This document shows, one piece after another, positions 1-11,116 of a stretch of 64,000 nt of DNA. Source of the stretch: Thermoactinospora rubra (GTDB taxonomy: Bacteria; Actinomycetota; Actinomycetes; Streptosporangiales; Streptosporangiaceae); the NCBI RefSeq assembly GCF_002093975.1, contig NZ_MSZZ01000032.1, positions 1 to 64,000 of the forward strand. Direction: 5' to 3'. The translations under genes and the position numbers were made by a program. The stretch's first letter is position 1; each line of letters opens with the position of its first letter. The notes below the pieces were generated by a model that saw nothing but the letters and a program-made list of their open reading frames with translations, searched no databases and was not told the origin of the DNA.

Positions 1-7
1 CCCCGAC

Positions 8-34
8 TTGACAACACGCGGTGGGCCTTAACTA
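8..34 (+). promoter_or_regulatory. Possible promoter of the rhomboid gene
   Basis: A perfect TTGACA lies at 8-13. A weak TAACTA-like element follows at 29-34, but the spacer is only about 15 bases, shorter than ideal. The pair sits about 30 bases ahead of the rhomboid start, which fits a short leader. I call it on the -35 match alone, so confidence is low. Confidence 0.25.
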
Positions 35-60
35 CCCGGCATTGGATCTAGGCTGGCTCC

Positions 61-924
61 ATGACGAGTCAGCCTGCCCAGCCCTCGGAGACGGTGCCCA
101 CCTGTTACCGCCACGCCGACCGTGAGACCTGGGTCCGCTGCCAGCGCTGCGACCGCCCGATCTGTCCCGACTGCATGCGCGACGCCGCCGTCGGCTTCCA
201 GTGCCCCGAGTGCGTGGCCGAGGGCAACAAGACGGTACGGCAGGCGCAGACCGTCTTCGGCGGCCGGCCGGTCGCCACGCCGTACGTCACGTGGACCATC
301 CTGGGCGCGGTCCTGGTGGCGTTCGCGGCGCAGTACCTCACCGGCGACGTGGTCACCGCCGAGCTGGCCATGAACGTCGCCGCGGTGGCCGGCCTCGACC
401 AGTACTACCGCATGATCACCAGTGCGTTCCTGCACTTCGGCATCATGCACATCCTGTTCAACGGCTGGGCCATCTGGGCCATCGGCCCCTCGCTGGAGCG
501 GGCCTTCGGCCACGTCAGGTTCGCGGCGCTCTACCTGCTGAGCGCGTTCGGCGGCAGCGTCATGAGCTACTGGTTCGACGCGCCCAACGTGTGGAGCGCG
601 GGCGCGTCGGGCGCCGTCTACGGCCTGTTCGCCGCGATCTTCATCGTGGGCCGCAGGCTCAGGTTCGACGTGCGCGGCGTGGTCGTCATCATCGCCCTCA
701 ACCTGGCGATCACGTTCCTGCCGTGGCTCATCCCCGGCGTCTTCGGCTTCCGCCTCAGCTGGACGGCCCACGTGGGCGGCCTGATCACCGGAGCGGTGGT
801 GTCGGCCGCGCTGGCCTACGCTCCCCGGGCCAACCGCACGCTGGTGCAGACGGTGGCGCTGGTGGGGGTGGCGGTTCTGCTCGTCGGGCTGACGGTGGTC
901 AGAACCGCGCAGCTGGCCGGCTGA
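61..924 (+). CDS. Rhomboid-family intramembrane serine protease with N-terminal zinc-ribbon
   Basis: 287-residue membrane protease predicted to cut substrates inside the bilayer. Residues 15-51 form a compact cysteine/histidine module (CYRH, CQRC, CPDC, CPEC) that looks like a B-box/zinc ribbon, as in many actinobacterial rhomboids. The rhomboid core follows with several hydrophobic segments; the GASG motif gives the likely catalytic Ser183 and the partner His is H237 in the later helix (TAHVGG). The ATG at 61 is taken because it precedes the zinc module directly. The gene is monocistronic and points towards the convergent crgA. The substrate cannot be read from sequence. Family assignment is secure; the role of the zinc domain is inferred. 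Confidence 0.9.
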   Translation: MTSQPAQPSETVPTCYRHADRETWVRCQRCDRPICPDCMRDAAVGFQCPECVAEGNKTVRQAQTVFGGRPVATPYVTWTILGAVLVAFAAQYLTGDVVTAELAMNVAAVAGLDQYYRMITSAFLHFGIMHILFNGWAIWAIGPSLERAFGHVRFAALYLLSAFGGSVMSYWFDAPNVWSAGASGAVYGLFAAIFIVGRRLRFDVRGVVVIIALNLAITFLPWLIPGVFGFRLSWTAHVGGLITGAVVSAALAYAPRANRTLVQTVALVGVAVLLVGLTVVRTAQLAG

Positions 925-960
925 ACCTTCCCCAGGGTGTGGAAAAGACTGTGGAAAGAA

Positions 961-1221
961 CTAACGCCACCGGGTGGAAAGCACCACACCGAAGATGATG
1001 AAAGCAAACCCGATGCCGAGGTTCCAGTTGCCGAGATCGGTCATCAGCGGAACGCGGACGCTGGCCACGTTGGTGACATAGAACACCGCGATCCACAGAA
1101 TGCCGATAATCCACGCGGCTACCATGGTCGGCGCGAGCCAGCGCGGGCTCAGCTTGACCTCTTGGGCCTTCTTCGGCGGCGTGTAGACCGCCTTCTTGTT
1201 GCGCGACTTGGACTTGGGCAC
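961..1221 (-). CDS. crgA: Cell division protein CrgA
   Basis: 86-residue protein with a basic, proline-containing N-terminus (MPKSKSRNKK) and two transmembrane helices, about residues 30-51 and 66-82, matching the size and layout of CrgA. In mycobacteria and Streptomyces CrgA is a septal membrane protein that helps coordinate FtsZ-ring and peptidoglycan factors. The GTG at 1221 is chosen because translation from it starts exactly at the conserved PKSKSR segment; the frame stays open upstream but that part has no family resemblance. Its position next to trpG and the pknB operon is the conserved actinobacterial order. Confidence 0.93.
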   Translation of the reverse strand: MPKSKSRNKKAVYTPPKKAQEVKLSPRWLAPTMVAAWIIGILWIAVFYVTNVASVRVPLMTDLGNWNLGIGFAFIIFGVVLSTRWR

Positions 1222-1455
1222 GGTCACTCCTGCTGGTGGCCTGGGCATCCGGATCATCCACAGGCTCTGCGTTAAGCGTAGTTGAAGCCTGGCCAAGGAT
1301 AGTCGCCACGGCCGTGTCGTGGCGATTTCGAGTCCTACGGCGATCGGGCTCGGCCCGGTCGCGGCGGCGGGAGCCGTACTCTGGTATGTGGCCCTTCCAT
1401 GCCCGAACCGGATGCCCGAGCCAGCGGTGCCGATCGACGAGGTGACCGTCCGCCA

Positions 1456-2040
1456 GTGAACCCCCGCGTGCTCGTCGTGGACAACCACGACAGCTTCGTC
1501 CACACGATCGTGCAGTACCTGCGCCTGCTCGGCGCCGACTGCGACGTACGGCCGCGCGACGTCGTGTCCGTGTCCGACGCTCGCGGCTTCCACGGCGTCC
1601 TCGTCAGCCCCGGCCCCGGCACCCCGGAGGCGTCGGGCGTGAGCCTGGCCCTGGTCCACCACGCGATCGAGCACGGCGTGCCCCTGCTGGGCGTGTGCCT
1701 CGGCCACCAGGCCATCGCCGCCGCCCTGGGCGCCACGGTGGCCCGCGCGCCCGAGCTCATGCACGGGCTGACCAGCGACGTCCACCACGACGGCCGCTCG
1801 GTGTTCAAGGGGCTGCCGTCACCGGTGCGCATGACCCGCTACCACTCGCTCGCCGTCGTCCGGCCGACCCTGCCCGAGGAGCTGGAGGTCACGGCGGAGA
1901 CGGCCGACGGCGTCGTCATGGGGCTGCGCCACCGCGAGGCGCCCGTGGAGGGCATCCAGTTCCACCCCGAGTCGGTGCTGTCCGAGCACGGGCACCGGCT
2001 GCTCGGAAACTGGCTCGAAGGACTCGAGGAAGTCGTGTAA
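1456..2040 (+). CDS. trpG: Glutamine amidotransferase subunit of anthranilate/aminodeoxychorismate synthase
   Basis: 194-residue class I glutamine amidotransferase that would release ammonia from glutamine for a chorismate-using partner (TrpE or PabB), so it serves tryptophan or folate synthesis. The catalytic triad is visible: Cys81 in GVCLGHQA, His170 and Glu172 in FHPES; the N-terminal VVDNHDSF motif is typical. I start at GTG 1456 because the family begins right at this motif; an in-frame ATG at 1399 would add 19 residues without homology. No synthase large subunit is nearby, so TrpG versus PabA cannot be decided; a shared amphibolic subunit is possible. Confidence 0.9.
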   Translation: MNPRVLVVDNHDSFVHTIVQYLRLLGADCDVRPRDVVSVSDARGFHGVLVSPGPGTPEASGVSLALVHHAIEHGVPLLGVCLGHQAIAAALGATVARAPELMHGLTSDVHHDGRSVFKGLPSPVRMTRYHSLAVVRPTLPEELEVTAETADGVVMGLRHREAPVEGIQFHPESVLSEHGHRLLGNWLEGLEEVV

Positions 2041-2145
2041 CGCTCGGGCTCTTCGCGACGACTTACTGGGTGAGCGTCCCCGCCGTTGCCCCCGAGCGGC
2101 GGGGACGTTCCCATGTCCCGGCCCCCTCAATCGGCCGCTGAACAA

Positions 2146-2187
2146 ACGGGAAAGGCCCCCGAGCCGTCGCTCGGGGGCCTTTCCCGT
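2146..2187. terminator. Bidirectional hairpin terminator between trpG and pknB
   Basis: An 18-bp perfect inverted repeat (2146-2163 with 2170-2187) with a six-base loop lies between the converging trpG and pknB genes. It is GC-rich at the tip and AT-containing at the base, with AAA/TTT runs inside the stem, so it could stop transcription from both sides. Confidence 0.8.
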
Positions 2188-2195
2188 CGGTTTCG

Positions 2196-4046
<1,851 letters not shown>

Positions 4047-4089
4047 TGTCCCTTACCGTTCATCATCGGGTGCCGGCCGCGCTGTGACC

Positions 4090-5472
4090 TCATAGCGGCC
4101 ACCGGTCTCCATCATCGACCCCGCGACCCATCGCGTGTGCTCCTTCGGCCGGTTTTGTGTCGCCTGGGTCCGGCGAGGCCGTCGGTGACGAGGTGGTCGG
4201 CGTCGGGGTGGGGGTCGACGATGGTGTGCGTGTCGGGGTTCTGGTCGGCGTCGGTGTCGGCTTGTTCGTCGTCGGCGGCCTCTCGGGAGTCGGCGTAGTG
4301 CTTACGGTAGCCGACCGTGAGGGTACCGGCTTAGCCGACGTGACCGGAACCGTCGGGCTCCGCCGCGGTGGTGCCGTTTTCTTGATGCTCTTTGTCGGGG
4401 GTTTTGTAGTGACCGATTTGGAGGGGGAGGCCGTCTGCGACGGGTCCGCCACCGAGGGTGGGCCGCCCCGCTCCACGAGCGCCGCGGCGAGCGCGCCGAG
4501 ACCCACCACCGCCGCGCATCCCGCCGTGGCGACCACCACCTTCGTACGGCGGCGTCCCCTCCGCGGCCCCTCGCCCAGCCGTACGGTGGCCACGGGCCGG
4601 TCGGGCTCCTGGCGCACGGGGAAGCCGGAGGGGTCGGTCAGCATGCTCAGCTCGGTGAGGTGCTGGGTGCCCGCCAGGGTCTCGCGGAGCGCGGCCGCCT
4701 GGTCGGCGAGCTCCATGGCCGTGGCCGGCCGCCGCCCGGGATCCTTCGACAGCAGCCGCATGACCAGCTCGCGGACCGGGGCGGGGACGTCCACGCCCAG
4801 GGGCGGCGGCTGCTCGTTCAGGTGCCGCAGGGCGATCGCCACCTGGGTGTCGCCGGTGAACGGCGGGCGCCCGGCCAGGCACTCGTAGGCCACGACGCCC
4901 AGGGAGTACAGGTCGGTCGCCGGGGTGAGCGGCAGCCCCTGGGCCTGCTCGGGGCTGACGTACTGGGCCGTGCCCAGCACGGTGCCGGTCTGGGTGACGG
5001 GGGCGGCCTCCATCGCCCTGGCGATGCCGAAGTCGGTGATCTTGATGGTGCCCTCGGGCGTCACCAGCAGGTTGCCCGGCTTGATGTCGCGGTGGATCAC
5101 CCCGGCCGCGTGGGCGGTGTGCAGCGCCCTGGCCGTCTGGTGCAGCACGTCCAGCGTCACCTCGGGCCCCAGGACGGGGTTGCGCGCCAGGATGGCCGAC
5201 AGCGACTCGCCGTGCACCAGCTCCATCACCAGGAAGGCCAGGTCGTCCTGCTCGCCGTAGTCGTAGACCTGGGCGATGCCGGGATCGGCCAGGCCGGCCG
5301 TGATGCGGGCCTCGTTGCGGAAGCGCGCCACGAACGAGGCGTCGTGCTTGTGCAGCAGCTTGACCGCCACCTCGCGGCCGAGCAGCTCGTCGCGGGCACG
5401 CCAGACCTCGCCCATGCCACCCCGCGCGATGCGGGACAGCAACAGGTAACGGCCGCCGAGACTCGTGCTCAT
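4090..5472 (-). CDS. pknA: Serine/threonine kinase PknA-like
   Basis: 460-residue transmembrane kinase. The kinase domain covers about 8-270, with ARGGMGEVW, Lys38, HRDIKPGN (Asp129) and DFG (Asp147). A single membrane helix lies near 303-325, and the extracellular tail is a long Ser/Thr/Pro-rich stretch without a recognisable sensor domain. Its place between pbpA and pknB is the conserved pknA position; in actinobacteria PknA phosphorylates division and growth proteins. It starts 31 bases after pbpA ends and stops 43 bases before pknB. The tail repeats TPTPT-like units, which suggests a flexible wall-spanning stalk. Confidence 0.93.
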   Translation of the reverse strand: MSTSLGGRYLLLSRIARGGMGEVWRARDELLGREVAVKLLHKHDASFVARFRNEARITAGLADPGIAQVYDYGEQDDLAFLVMELVHGESLSAILARNPVLGPEVTLDVLHQTARALHTAHAAGVIHRDIKPGNLLVTPEGTIKITDFGIARAMEAAPVTQTGTVLGTAQYVSPEQAQGLPLTPATDLYSLGVVAYECLAGRPPFTGDTQVAIALRHLNEQPPPLGVDVPAPVRELVMRLLSKDPGRRPATAMELADQAAALRETLAGTQHLTELSMLTDPSGFPVRQEPDRPVATVRLGEGPRRGRRRTKVVVATAGCAAVVGLGALAAALVERGGPPSVADPSQTASPSKSVTTKPPTKSIKKTAPPRRSPTVPVTSAKPVPSRSATVSTTPTPERPPTTNKPTPTPTRTPTRTPSSTPTPTPTTSSPTASPDPGDTKPAEGAHAMGRGVDDGDRWPL

Positions 5473-5503
5473 CGGCCGCTCACTGCTGCTTCCCGTGACG
5501 GGC

Positions 5504-6967
5504 TCACTGGTTGAGCACCGCCTCCATCACGACCTTGGCGATGGGCGCGGCCACGCCGCCGCCCGTCGCCTCCGCGCCGACGCTGGCCGCGCCGGACTCC
5601 ACCAGCACCGCCACCGCGATCTTGGGGTTCTCGGCGGGCGCGAAGCCGATGAACCAGGCGTGCGGCGGCTGGCCCTTGGCCGTCTCGGCGGTGCCGGTCT
5701 TGCCGCCCACCGCGACGCCGGGGATCTGGGCGTTCTTCGCGGTGCCGTTGTTGACGACGCTGACCATCATGTCGCGCAGCTTGCGGGCGTTGTCGGCGCT
5801 CATGGCCTCCGACAGCTCCTGCGGGTCGGCCGCATCGATCTCGTCGCCCTTGGCGTCGGTGACCTTGTTGACCAGGTAGGGCTTCATGACCTTGCCGTCG
5901 TTGACGACGCCGGCCGCGATCATCGCCATCTGCAGCGGGGTCATCTGCGTGCTGCGCTGGCCGATCGCGGTCATGGCGATGGCGGCCGGGTCCTCCTGCG
6001 GGCCGATGTCGCTGGGCGCCACGGACATGGGGATGCCGATCCGCTGCCGGATGCCGAACTTCTGGGACTGCTCCAGCATCTTGTCGTAGCCCAGGTCCAG
6101 AGCGATCTTGCCGAACGGCGTGTTGCAGGACTTCTCCAGCGCGTACACCATCGGCGGCCGGCCGTCGCCGCACGCCGCGCCGCCGTAGTTGGGCAGCTGG
6201 TGGCTGGTCTGCGGCAGCGACAGCCGGACCGGCGCCTCGACCGGGGTCTGCGCGTCGCGGCTGGAGTCCTCCTCCAGCCACGCGGCCGTGGCGACCACCT
6301 TGAAGGTCGAGCCGGGCGCGTAGGTGCGGTCGATGGTGCGGTTGAGCAGCGGCTGGGACTTGTCCTTGGCCAGCTCGTCGTAGCGCTGGAAGACCGGCTG
6401 CTTCTGCGGCTTGGACAACTCCGCCGGGTCGTAGGTGGGCAGCGACACCATGGCCAGGATGGCGCCGGTCCTGGGGTCGAGCGCCACGACCGCGCCGCGC
6501 TTGCCCTCCTGGCGCAGCGCGTCGTAGGCGGCCTTCTGCGCCCTCGGGTTGAGGGTCAGGTCGACGTTGGCGCCCCTGGTCGGCTCGCCGGTGAACAGGT
6601 CGATGCTGCGCCGCAGCAGCAGGTCGGGGCTGGAGCCGTCGAGCAGCTCGTTGGTGGCCTTCTCGATGCCCGACTCGCTCTCGGGCGAGAAGAAGCCGGT
6701 CACGTGCGCGTACAGCGGGCCTTCCGGGTACTCCCGCAGGAAGCGGAAGTCGCCCTTGTCGGTCTCCACCGACTGGGCGAGGATCACGTCGCCGCCCGCG
6801 GTGATGCGGCCCCGCTGGACCTCGTAGCGCTCGAAGTAGTTGCGCTGGTTGCGGGTGTCCTCCTCGAGGTCGGAGGCCCTGACCGCCTGCAGGTAGTTGG
6901 CGTTGATCATGAGCAGCGCGAACATGGCCAGGCAGGCCACCGCGGTCCGCTTGAGCGTGCCGTTCAT
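5504..6967 (-). CDS. pbpA: Penicillin-binding protein, PBP2-type DD-transpeptidase (PbpA)
   Basis: 487-residue peptidoglycan transpeptidase that cross-links stem peptides on the outer face of the membrane. One N-terminal membrane anchor (about residues 8-25) is followed by a dimerisation-type domain and the transpeptidase domain with all three motifs: SxxK at Ser220-Lys223 (GSTFK), SxN at Ser280-Asn282 (SCN), and KTG at Lys423. The ATG overlaps the rodA stop by four bases, so the two are probably translationally coupled, as expected for a SEDS-PBP synthase pair. Confidence 0.95.
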   Translation of the reverse strand: MNGTLKRTAVACLAMFALLMINANYLQAVRASDLEEDTRNQRNYFERYEVQRGRITAGGDVILAQSVETDKGDFRFLREYPEGPLYAHVTGFFSPESESGIEKATNELLDGSSPDLLLRRSIDLFTGEPTRGANVDLTLNPRAQKAAYDALRQEGKRGAVVALDPRTGAILAMVSLPTYDPAELSKPQKQPVFQRYDELAKDKSQPLLNRTIDRTYAPGSTFKVVATAAWLEEDSSRDAQTPVEAPVRLSLPQTSHQLPNYGGAACGDGRPPMVYALEKSCNTPFGKIALDLGYDKMLEQSQKFGIRQRIGIPMSVAPSDIGPQEDPAAIAMTAIGQRSTQMTPLQMAMIAAGVVNDGKVMKPYLVNKVTDAKGDEIDAADPQELSEAMSADNARKLRDMMVSVVNNGTAKNAQIPGVAVGGKTGTAETAKGQPPHAWFIGFAPAENPKIAVAVLVESGAASVGAEATGGGVAAPIAKVVMEAVLNQ

Positions 6968-8340
6968 CGCTGGAACACCTGCGTCAATCCTTCGTTCTGG
7001 ATCGCCTGGGGCGGGGGGCGTCTCGCGGCATCCGACATGCGTACCAGGAGCGCGATAAGGACCCAGTTAGCGAGCAGGGCGGAACCGCCCTGGGACATGA
7101 ACGGGGTGACCAGTCCGGTCAGCGGGATGAGGTTGGTCACGCCGCCGACGATGATGAACACCTGCCAGGCCAGCAGGAACGACAGGCCGCCGGCCAGCAG
7201 CTTGGAGAACGGGTCGCGCGCCGACAGCGAGGTGCGCAGGCCGCGCTCCACGATCAGCGCGTAGACCATGAGGATCGCCATCACGCCGGTCAGGCCCAGC
7301 TCCTCGCCCACGGCGGCGAAGATGAAGTCGGAGAACGACAGCGGGATCAGGCTGGGGTGCCCCTGCCCGAGCCCGGTGCCGAGGATGCCGCCCGCGCCCA
7401 TGGCGAACAGGCCCTGCATGAGCTGCTCGCTGCCGCCCACCTTGCGGAACAGCTCGTCGTTCTCCGGGTTCAGCCACACGTCGATGCGCTGCTGCACGTG
7501 GTCGAAGAGCTGGCTGGCCACGAACGCGCCGCCGACGAACAGCAGGATGCCGATGAGCACCCACGACGTGCGCTGCGTGGCGATGTAGAGCATCACGATG
7601 AACGTGCCGAACAGCAGCAGCGAGGAGCCCAGGTCCTTCTGCATGACCAGCACGCCCAGGCTGACGCCCCAGGTGATGAGCACCGGGCCGAGGTCGCGGG
7701 CGCGGGGCAGGTCGATGAACAGCAGCCGCCGTCCCGCCAGCGCCAGCACGTCGCGCTTGGCCACCAGGTAGCCGGCGAAGAACACCACCAGGGCGAGCTT
7801 GGCGAACTCGGCCGGCTGGATGGTGGCGGGGCCGAAGCCGATCCAGATCCGTGCGCCGTTGATCTCCTTGCCCAGGCCCGGAATGAGCGGCGAGACCAGC
7901 AGGAACAGGCCGATGAAGCCGGAGGTGTAGGTCAGGCGCTGCAGGGCGCGATGGTCGCGCAACGCGATCAGGGTGACGGTGAACAGCACCACCCCGGCGC
8001 CGGTCATGATGAGCTGGTTGGTGGCCGAGGCGAGGTCCTCGCCGCCCCGCTCGATCCGGTAGATCATCACCAGCCCGATGCCGTTGACCAGCGTCACCAG
8101 CGGCAGCAGCAGCGGGTCCGCCCAGGGGGCGAACCTGGCCAGCACGAGGTAGGCGGCCAGCATCAACCCGCCCAGGCCCAGGCCGTACGTCAGCATGCCC
8201 GACGGGATCTGCTCGTCGATGGCCAGGCCCACGTTGGCGTAGGCGACCATGACGATCAGCACGGCGAAGGCCAGCATGACCAGCTGGGCCACACGCCGCT
8301 TGGCCGGCATGGGGACGGGGGCAGCAACCACTTCGCTCAC
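6964..8340 (-). CDS. rodA: RodA/FtsW-family peptidoglycan glycosyltransferase
   Basis: 458-residue SEDS protein with about ten to twelve membrane helices; it polymerises lipid II into glycan strands and pairs with the adjacent PbpA. Family features include the hydrophilic loop with GLGQGHPSLIPLSFSDFIFA and the C-terminal PFMSQGGSALLANW region. GTG 8340 is chosen because it overlaps the pstP stop as GTGA; the frame is open further upstream only because it runs antisense-free through pstP. Both ends overlap neighbours by four bases, a tight operon. Confidence 0.94.
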   Translation of the reverse strand: MSEVVAAPVPMPAKRRVAQLVMLAFAVLIVMVAYANVGLAIDEQIPSGMLTYGLGLGGLMLAAYLVLARFAPWADPLLLPLVTLVNGIGLVMIYRIERGGEDLASATNQLIMTGAGVVLFTVTLIALRDHRALQRLTYTSGFIGLFLLVSPLIPGLGKEINGARIWIGFGPATIQPAEFAKLALVVFFAGYLVAKRDVLALAGRRLLFIDLPRARDLGPVLITWGVSLGVLVMQKDLGSSLLLFGTFIVMLYIATQRTSWVLIGILLFVGGAFVASQLFDHVQQRIDVWLNPENDELFRKVGGSEQLMQGLFAMGAGGILGTGLGQGHPSLIPLSFSDFIFAAVGEELGLTGVMAILMVYALIVERGLRTSLSARDPFSKLLAGGLSFLLAWQVFIIVGGVTNLIPLTGLVTPFMSQGGSALLANWVLIALLVRMSDAARRPPPQAIQNEGLTQVFQR

Positions 8341-9614
8341 CTGTTGGTCTTCTTCGTGGGGGACGCGCTGGGGGATGGCGTGGCTGTTGCGCTCGGTTTC
8401 GTGGTCGGCTTGGCCGTGGGGGTGGGAGTGGGGAACCTCAGCGCGGCGATCGTCTCCAGCCCGTCGGGGATGCTGGCGACGGGGATGCCGTCCACGACGG
8501 AGGCCTGCTCGGCGGCGGGCAGGCCCTTGAGGCTGAGGCCGGTGCCCTTGGCCACGGAGTACAGCTTGATCGGCCCGATCTCCTGCTGGATGCCGCGGTA
8601 GACCACCACCTCGTCGTCTCGGGCCCCGACGAAGTAGTGGTCCTGCGTCCAGCTGTAGCCGAAGTAGCCGCCGACCCCCAGCACGACCACGACAGCGGTG
8701 ACCAGCACCGGCCAGACCCGGCGACGCCGTACCGGCGGGGGGACCGGCTCGTAGTCGTCGTCGAGGATGGCCGGCTGGGGTGCGGTCACCGCGTTGGATC
8801 GCCCCGGCGGCCCCGCCTGGGTGTCGCCTCTGAGCCGGTTGGCGCCGGCCGCGCCGACGATCGCCACCTCGCTGGGCGGCAGCTCGTAGCCCTCGCCGAT
8901 CTCCAGGACGTCGGCCACCACGCAGGTGATGTTGTCGGGGCCGCCGCCCCGGTTGGCCAGGTCGATGAGCTGGCGGACGACCTCGTCGGGGTCGTCGATG
9001 TTGGTCAGCGTGGCGTGCAGCGTCTCGGCGCTCACCACGCCGGACAGGCCGTCGGAGCACAGCAGGTAGCGGTCGCCCACCTGCGCCTCGCGCAACGCCA
9101 GGTCGGGGCGGACCTCCTCGCTGCCGTCGAGCGCCTTCAGCAGGATGGAGCGCTGCGGATGCGTCGCGGCCTCCTCCGGCGTGATGCGGCCGTCATCGAC
9201 GAGCTGCTGCACCAGCGTGTGGTCGTGGGTGATCTGGTACAGCTCGCCGCGCCGGAGCAGGTAGGCCCGGGAGTCGCCCACGTGGACCAGGGCGACCTGC
9301 GTGCCGTTCCACAGCATGGCGGTGAGGGTGGTGCCCATCCCCTTGAGCGAGGGGTCGCGGCCGACCATCTCGTGCAGCTTGCGGTTGGCGTCCTGGACGG
9401 CGGCCTCGATGGCGTCGAGGAGGTCGACCCCGTGGGCCTCCTCCAGGGAGGCCATGGCGGCGATGGCGACCGAGCTGGCCACCTCGCCGTGTGCGTGCCC
9501 GCCCATGCCGTCGGCGACGGCAAGCAGGCGTCCGCTGGCGTACGCCGAGTCCTCGTTCCCTTCGCGGAGGAGGCCGACGTCCGAGCGGGCGGCGTAGCGG
9601 AGTGCGATGGTCAT
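8337..9614 (-). CDS. pstP: PP2C-type Ser/Thr phosphatase PstP
   Basis: 425-residue phosphatase that reverses PknA/PknB phosphorylation. The metal-dependent PP2C domain fills about 1-240 with VADGMGGHAHGE, HVGDSRAYL and LLCSDGLSG motifs carrying the aspartates that bind Mn/Mg. A basic RRRR stretch and a membrane helix lie near 300-320, and the C-terminal part ends in a Ser/Thr/Pro/Lys-rich low-complexity tail. It overlaps fhaB upstream and rodA downstream by four bases each. Confidence 0.95.
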   Translation of the reverse strand: MTIALRYAARSDVGLLREGNEDSAYASGRLLAVADGMGGHAHGEVASSVAIAAMASLEEAHGVDLLDAIEAAVQDANRKLHEMVGRDPSLKGMGTTLTAMLWNGTQVALVHVGDSRAYLLRRGELYQITHDHTLVQQLVDDGRITPEEAATHPQRSILLKALDGSEEVRPDLALREAQVGDRYLLCSDGLSGVVSAETLHATLTNIDDPDEVVRQLIDLANRGGGPDNITCVVADVLEIGEGYELPPSEVAIVGAAGANRLRGDTQAGPPGRSNAVTAPQPAILDDDYEPVPPPVRRRRVWPVLVTAVVVVLGVGGYFGYSWTQDHYFVGARDDEVVVYRGIQQEIGPIKLYSVAKGTGLSLKGLPAAEQASVVDGIPVASIPDGLETIAALRFPTPTPTAKPTTKPSATATPSPSASPTKKTNR

Positions 9615-10078
9615 TTGCGCAATTCAATGACTGTCTTGCCGACCCGGATGGGCACTCCGAGCGGCACGGGGGTCGGGCGGGTGACTTTCGAGCGGTCCAG
9701 ATACGTGCCGTTCGTCGAACCGAGATCTTCCACGATCCACTGACCGTCCTGGGGGAAGAGCCGGGCGTGCCGGCTGGATGCGTAGTCGTCGTTGACGACC
9801 AGCGTGGCGTCGGCCGCCCTGCCGATGGTGATGGGCGACTCCGAGAGCGTGATGGTGGTGCCCTGCAAGGGGCCACCGGTGACAACGAGCTGGCGGGGCT
9901 CCCCCTTCTTGGGCTTCGCGGCGGGCCTGGACGGCTTGGCGGCCTTGCGCGGCGCTGTGGCCGGCGCCGTGCGCGAGCCGAACAGATCCGTGCGGATCAC
10001 GCCGACTGCGGCAATGACGAAGAACCACAGCACCGCCAGGAAGGCGAGCCGGATCAGCAGCAGCGTGAGCTCGGACAT
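9611..10078 (-). CDS. fhaB: FHA-domain protein FhaB (FipA-like)
   Basis: 155-residue protein with one N-terminal membrane helix (about 6-28) and a C-terminal FHA domain (about 64-150). The phosphothreonine-binding signature is intact: SRHARL and GSTNGTYLD. FHA domains bind phosphothreonine on PknA/PknB targets, so the protein is expected to assemble division or wall-synthesis complexes at the membrane. It overlaps pstP by four bases and follows fhaA by 17 bases. Confidence 0.93.
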   Translation of the reverse strand: MSELTLLLIRLAFLAVLWFFVIAAVGVIRTDLFGSRTAPATAPRKAAKPSRPAAKPKKGEPRQLVVTGGPLQGTTITLSESPITIGRAADATLVVNDDYASSRHARLFPQDGQWIVEDLGSTNGTYLDRSKVTRPTPVPLGVPIRVGKTVIELRK

Positions 10079-10095
10079 GGACCGTTTGTCTACCC

Positions 10096-10836
10096 CTAAT
10101 CGCGCCGGAACACCAGAGTCGTGCGCCCCAACGTCACTCGCGTGCCGTTCTGGAGCTCGATCCTGCGTACCGGCTGGCCGTTGACGAAAGTGCCGTTCGT
10201 GGAGCCCAGGTCGACGAGCACGACCTGCGGCCCCTCCACGCGCAGCTCGGCGTGGTGACGGGACACGCCCGGATCGACGAGACGAAGATCACAGTCGGTG
10301 CCCCTGCCCAGCAGGGTGACCGGAGTGGTCAGCTCGTAGGAGCGGTCGCCCTGCGGGTCGTCCTGGGTGGACACCAGCAGCCTCGGCCGGCCCGGGAAGG
10401 CGTGCGGACGCGAGGGCGGCAGGTCGCTGACGGGCTGGCGGATCTCGTCCTGCTCGACCGTGGCGCCGCGGATGACGCCCGAGCGGATCCGAAACAGCCC
10501 CACGGCCAGGTCGGCCGCCGTCTCGAAGCGGACCCTGACGGGCCCCACGAACGAGTAGCCCTGCTCCTTGGCGTACTCCCTGGCGAGGTTGGCCAGCTCG
10601 TGGCTGATGCTGTCGGCGTAGACCTCCAGCCGCTCGCTGTCGGTGGTCGACAGCTCCACCACGAAGTCGTTGGGCACGAGTGTGCGCCCCTGCGCCACGA
10701 TGGCCGCCCGCTCGTCCATCTCCCGCTGAACCGCGCTGGCGACCTCCACCGGCTGCAGGTCGGACTTGAACGCCCGCGCGAAGGCGCCCTCAACCAAGCC
10801 CTCGAGCCTTCGCTCGAAGCGCTGAAGGACTCCCAC
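10096..10836 (-). CDS. fhaA: DUF3662 and FHA domain protein FhaA
   Basis: 246-residue cytoplasmic protein with an N-terminal DUF3662 domain (about 1-125) and a C-terminal FHA domain (about 165-245) carrying SRHHAEL and GSTNGTFVNG. In mycobacteria FhaA binds phosphorylated pseudokinase MviN/MurJ and so tunes lipid II export. GTG 10836 is preferred because GGGAGGT lies eight bases before it; an in-frame ATG at 10860 would precede the Shine-Dalgarno. It is the first gene of the leftward operon to pknB. Confidence 0.93.
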   Translation of the reverse strand: MGVLQRFERRLEGLVEGAFARAFKSDLQPVEVASAVQREMDERAAIVAQGRTLVPNDFVVELSTTDSERLEVYADSISHELANLAREYAKEQGYSFVGPVRVRFETAADLAVGLFRIRSGVIRGATVEQDEIRQPVSDLPPSRPHAFPGRPRLLVSTQDDPQGDRSYELTTPVTLLGRGTDCDLRLVDPGVSRHHAELRVEGPQVVLVDLGSTNGTFVNGQPVRRIELQNGTRVTLGRTTLVFRRD

Positions 10837-11033
10837 CGGGTGTACCTCCCTCTCGTGCACGTGAGGCCTGCTGGTTGTGCCGGCAAGCCCGGCACCCTGC
10901 CTCCTTCCACGGGCGCGTGGACTCTGGCGCCTCGCCTCCGCGCCCTGCTCCTCCGCTCCCGTGTCTTATGCGATCGTATCCGGGTTCAGTACCACCAGCC
11001 GATCCGTGCTACTGTTTCTCCGCACCCAACAAC

Positions 11034-11116
11034 GGGCGGGTGGCGGAACGGCAGACGCGCACGGTTCAGGTCCGTGTGTCCGAGAGGACGTGAGGGTTCA
11101 AATCCCTCCTCGCCCA
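11034..11116 (+). tRNA. tRNA-Leu (anticodon CAG)
   Basis: An 83-base class II tRNA: acceptor GGGCGGG pairs with CTCGCCC, with one G-U. The anticodon arm is CACGG-TTCAGGT-CCGTG, with CAG at 11067-11069. The long variable arm is GTCC-GAGA-GGAC and the T arm is GAGGG-TTCAAAT-CCCTC. No CCA is encoded. The position next to fhaA is conserved in actinobacteria. Confidence 0.96.

Noticed and set aside
5465-7264. Long open frame (599 codons) on the plus strand
   Set aside because: It lies opposite pbpA and rodA, has biased composition from antisense high-GC coding, and shows no domain.
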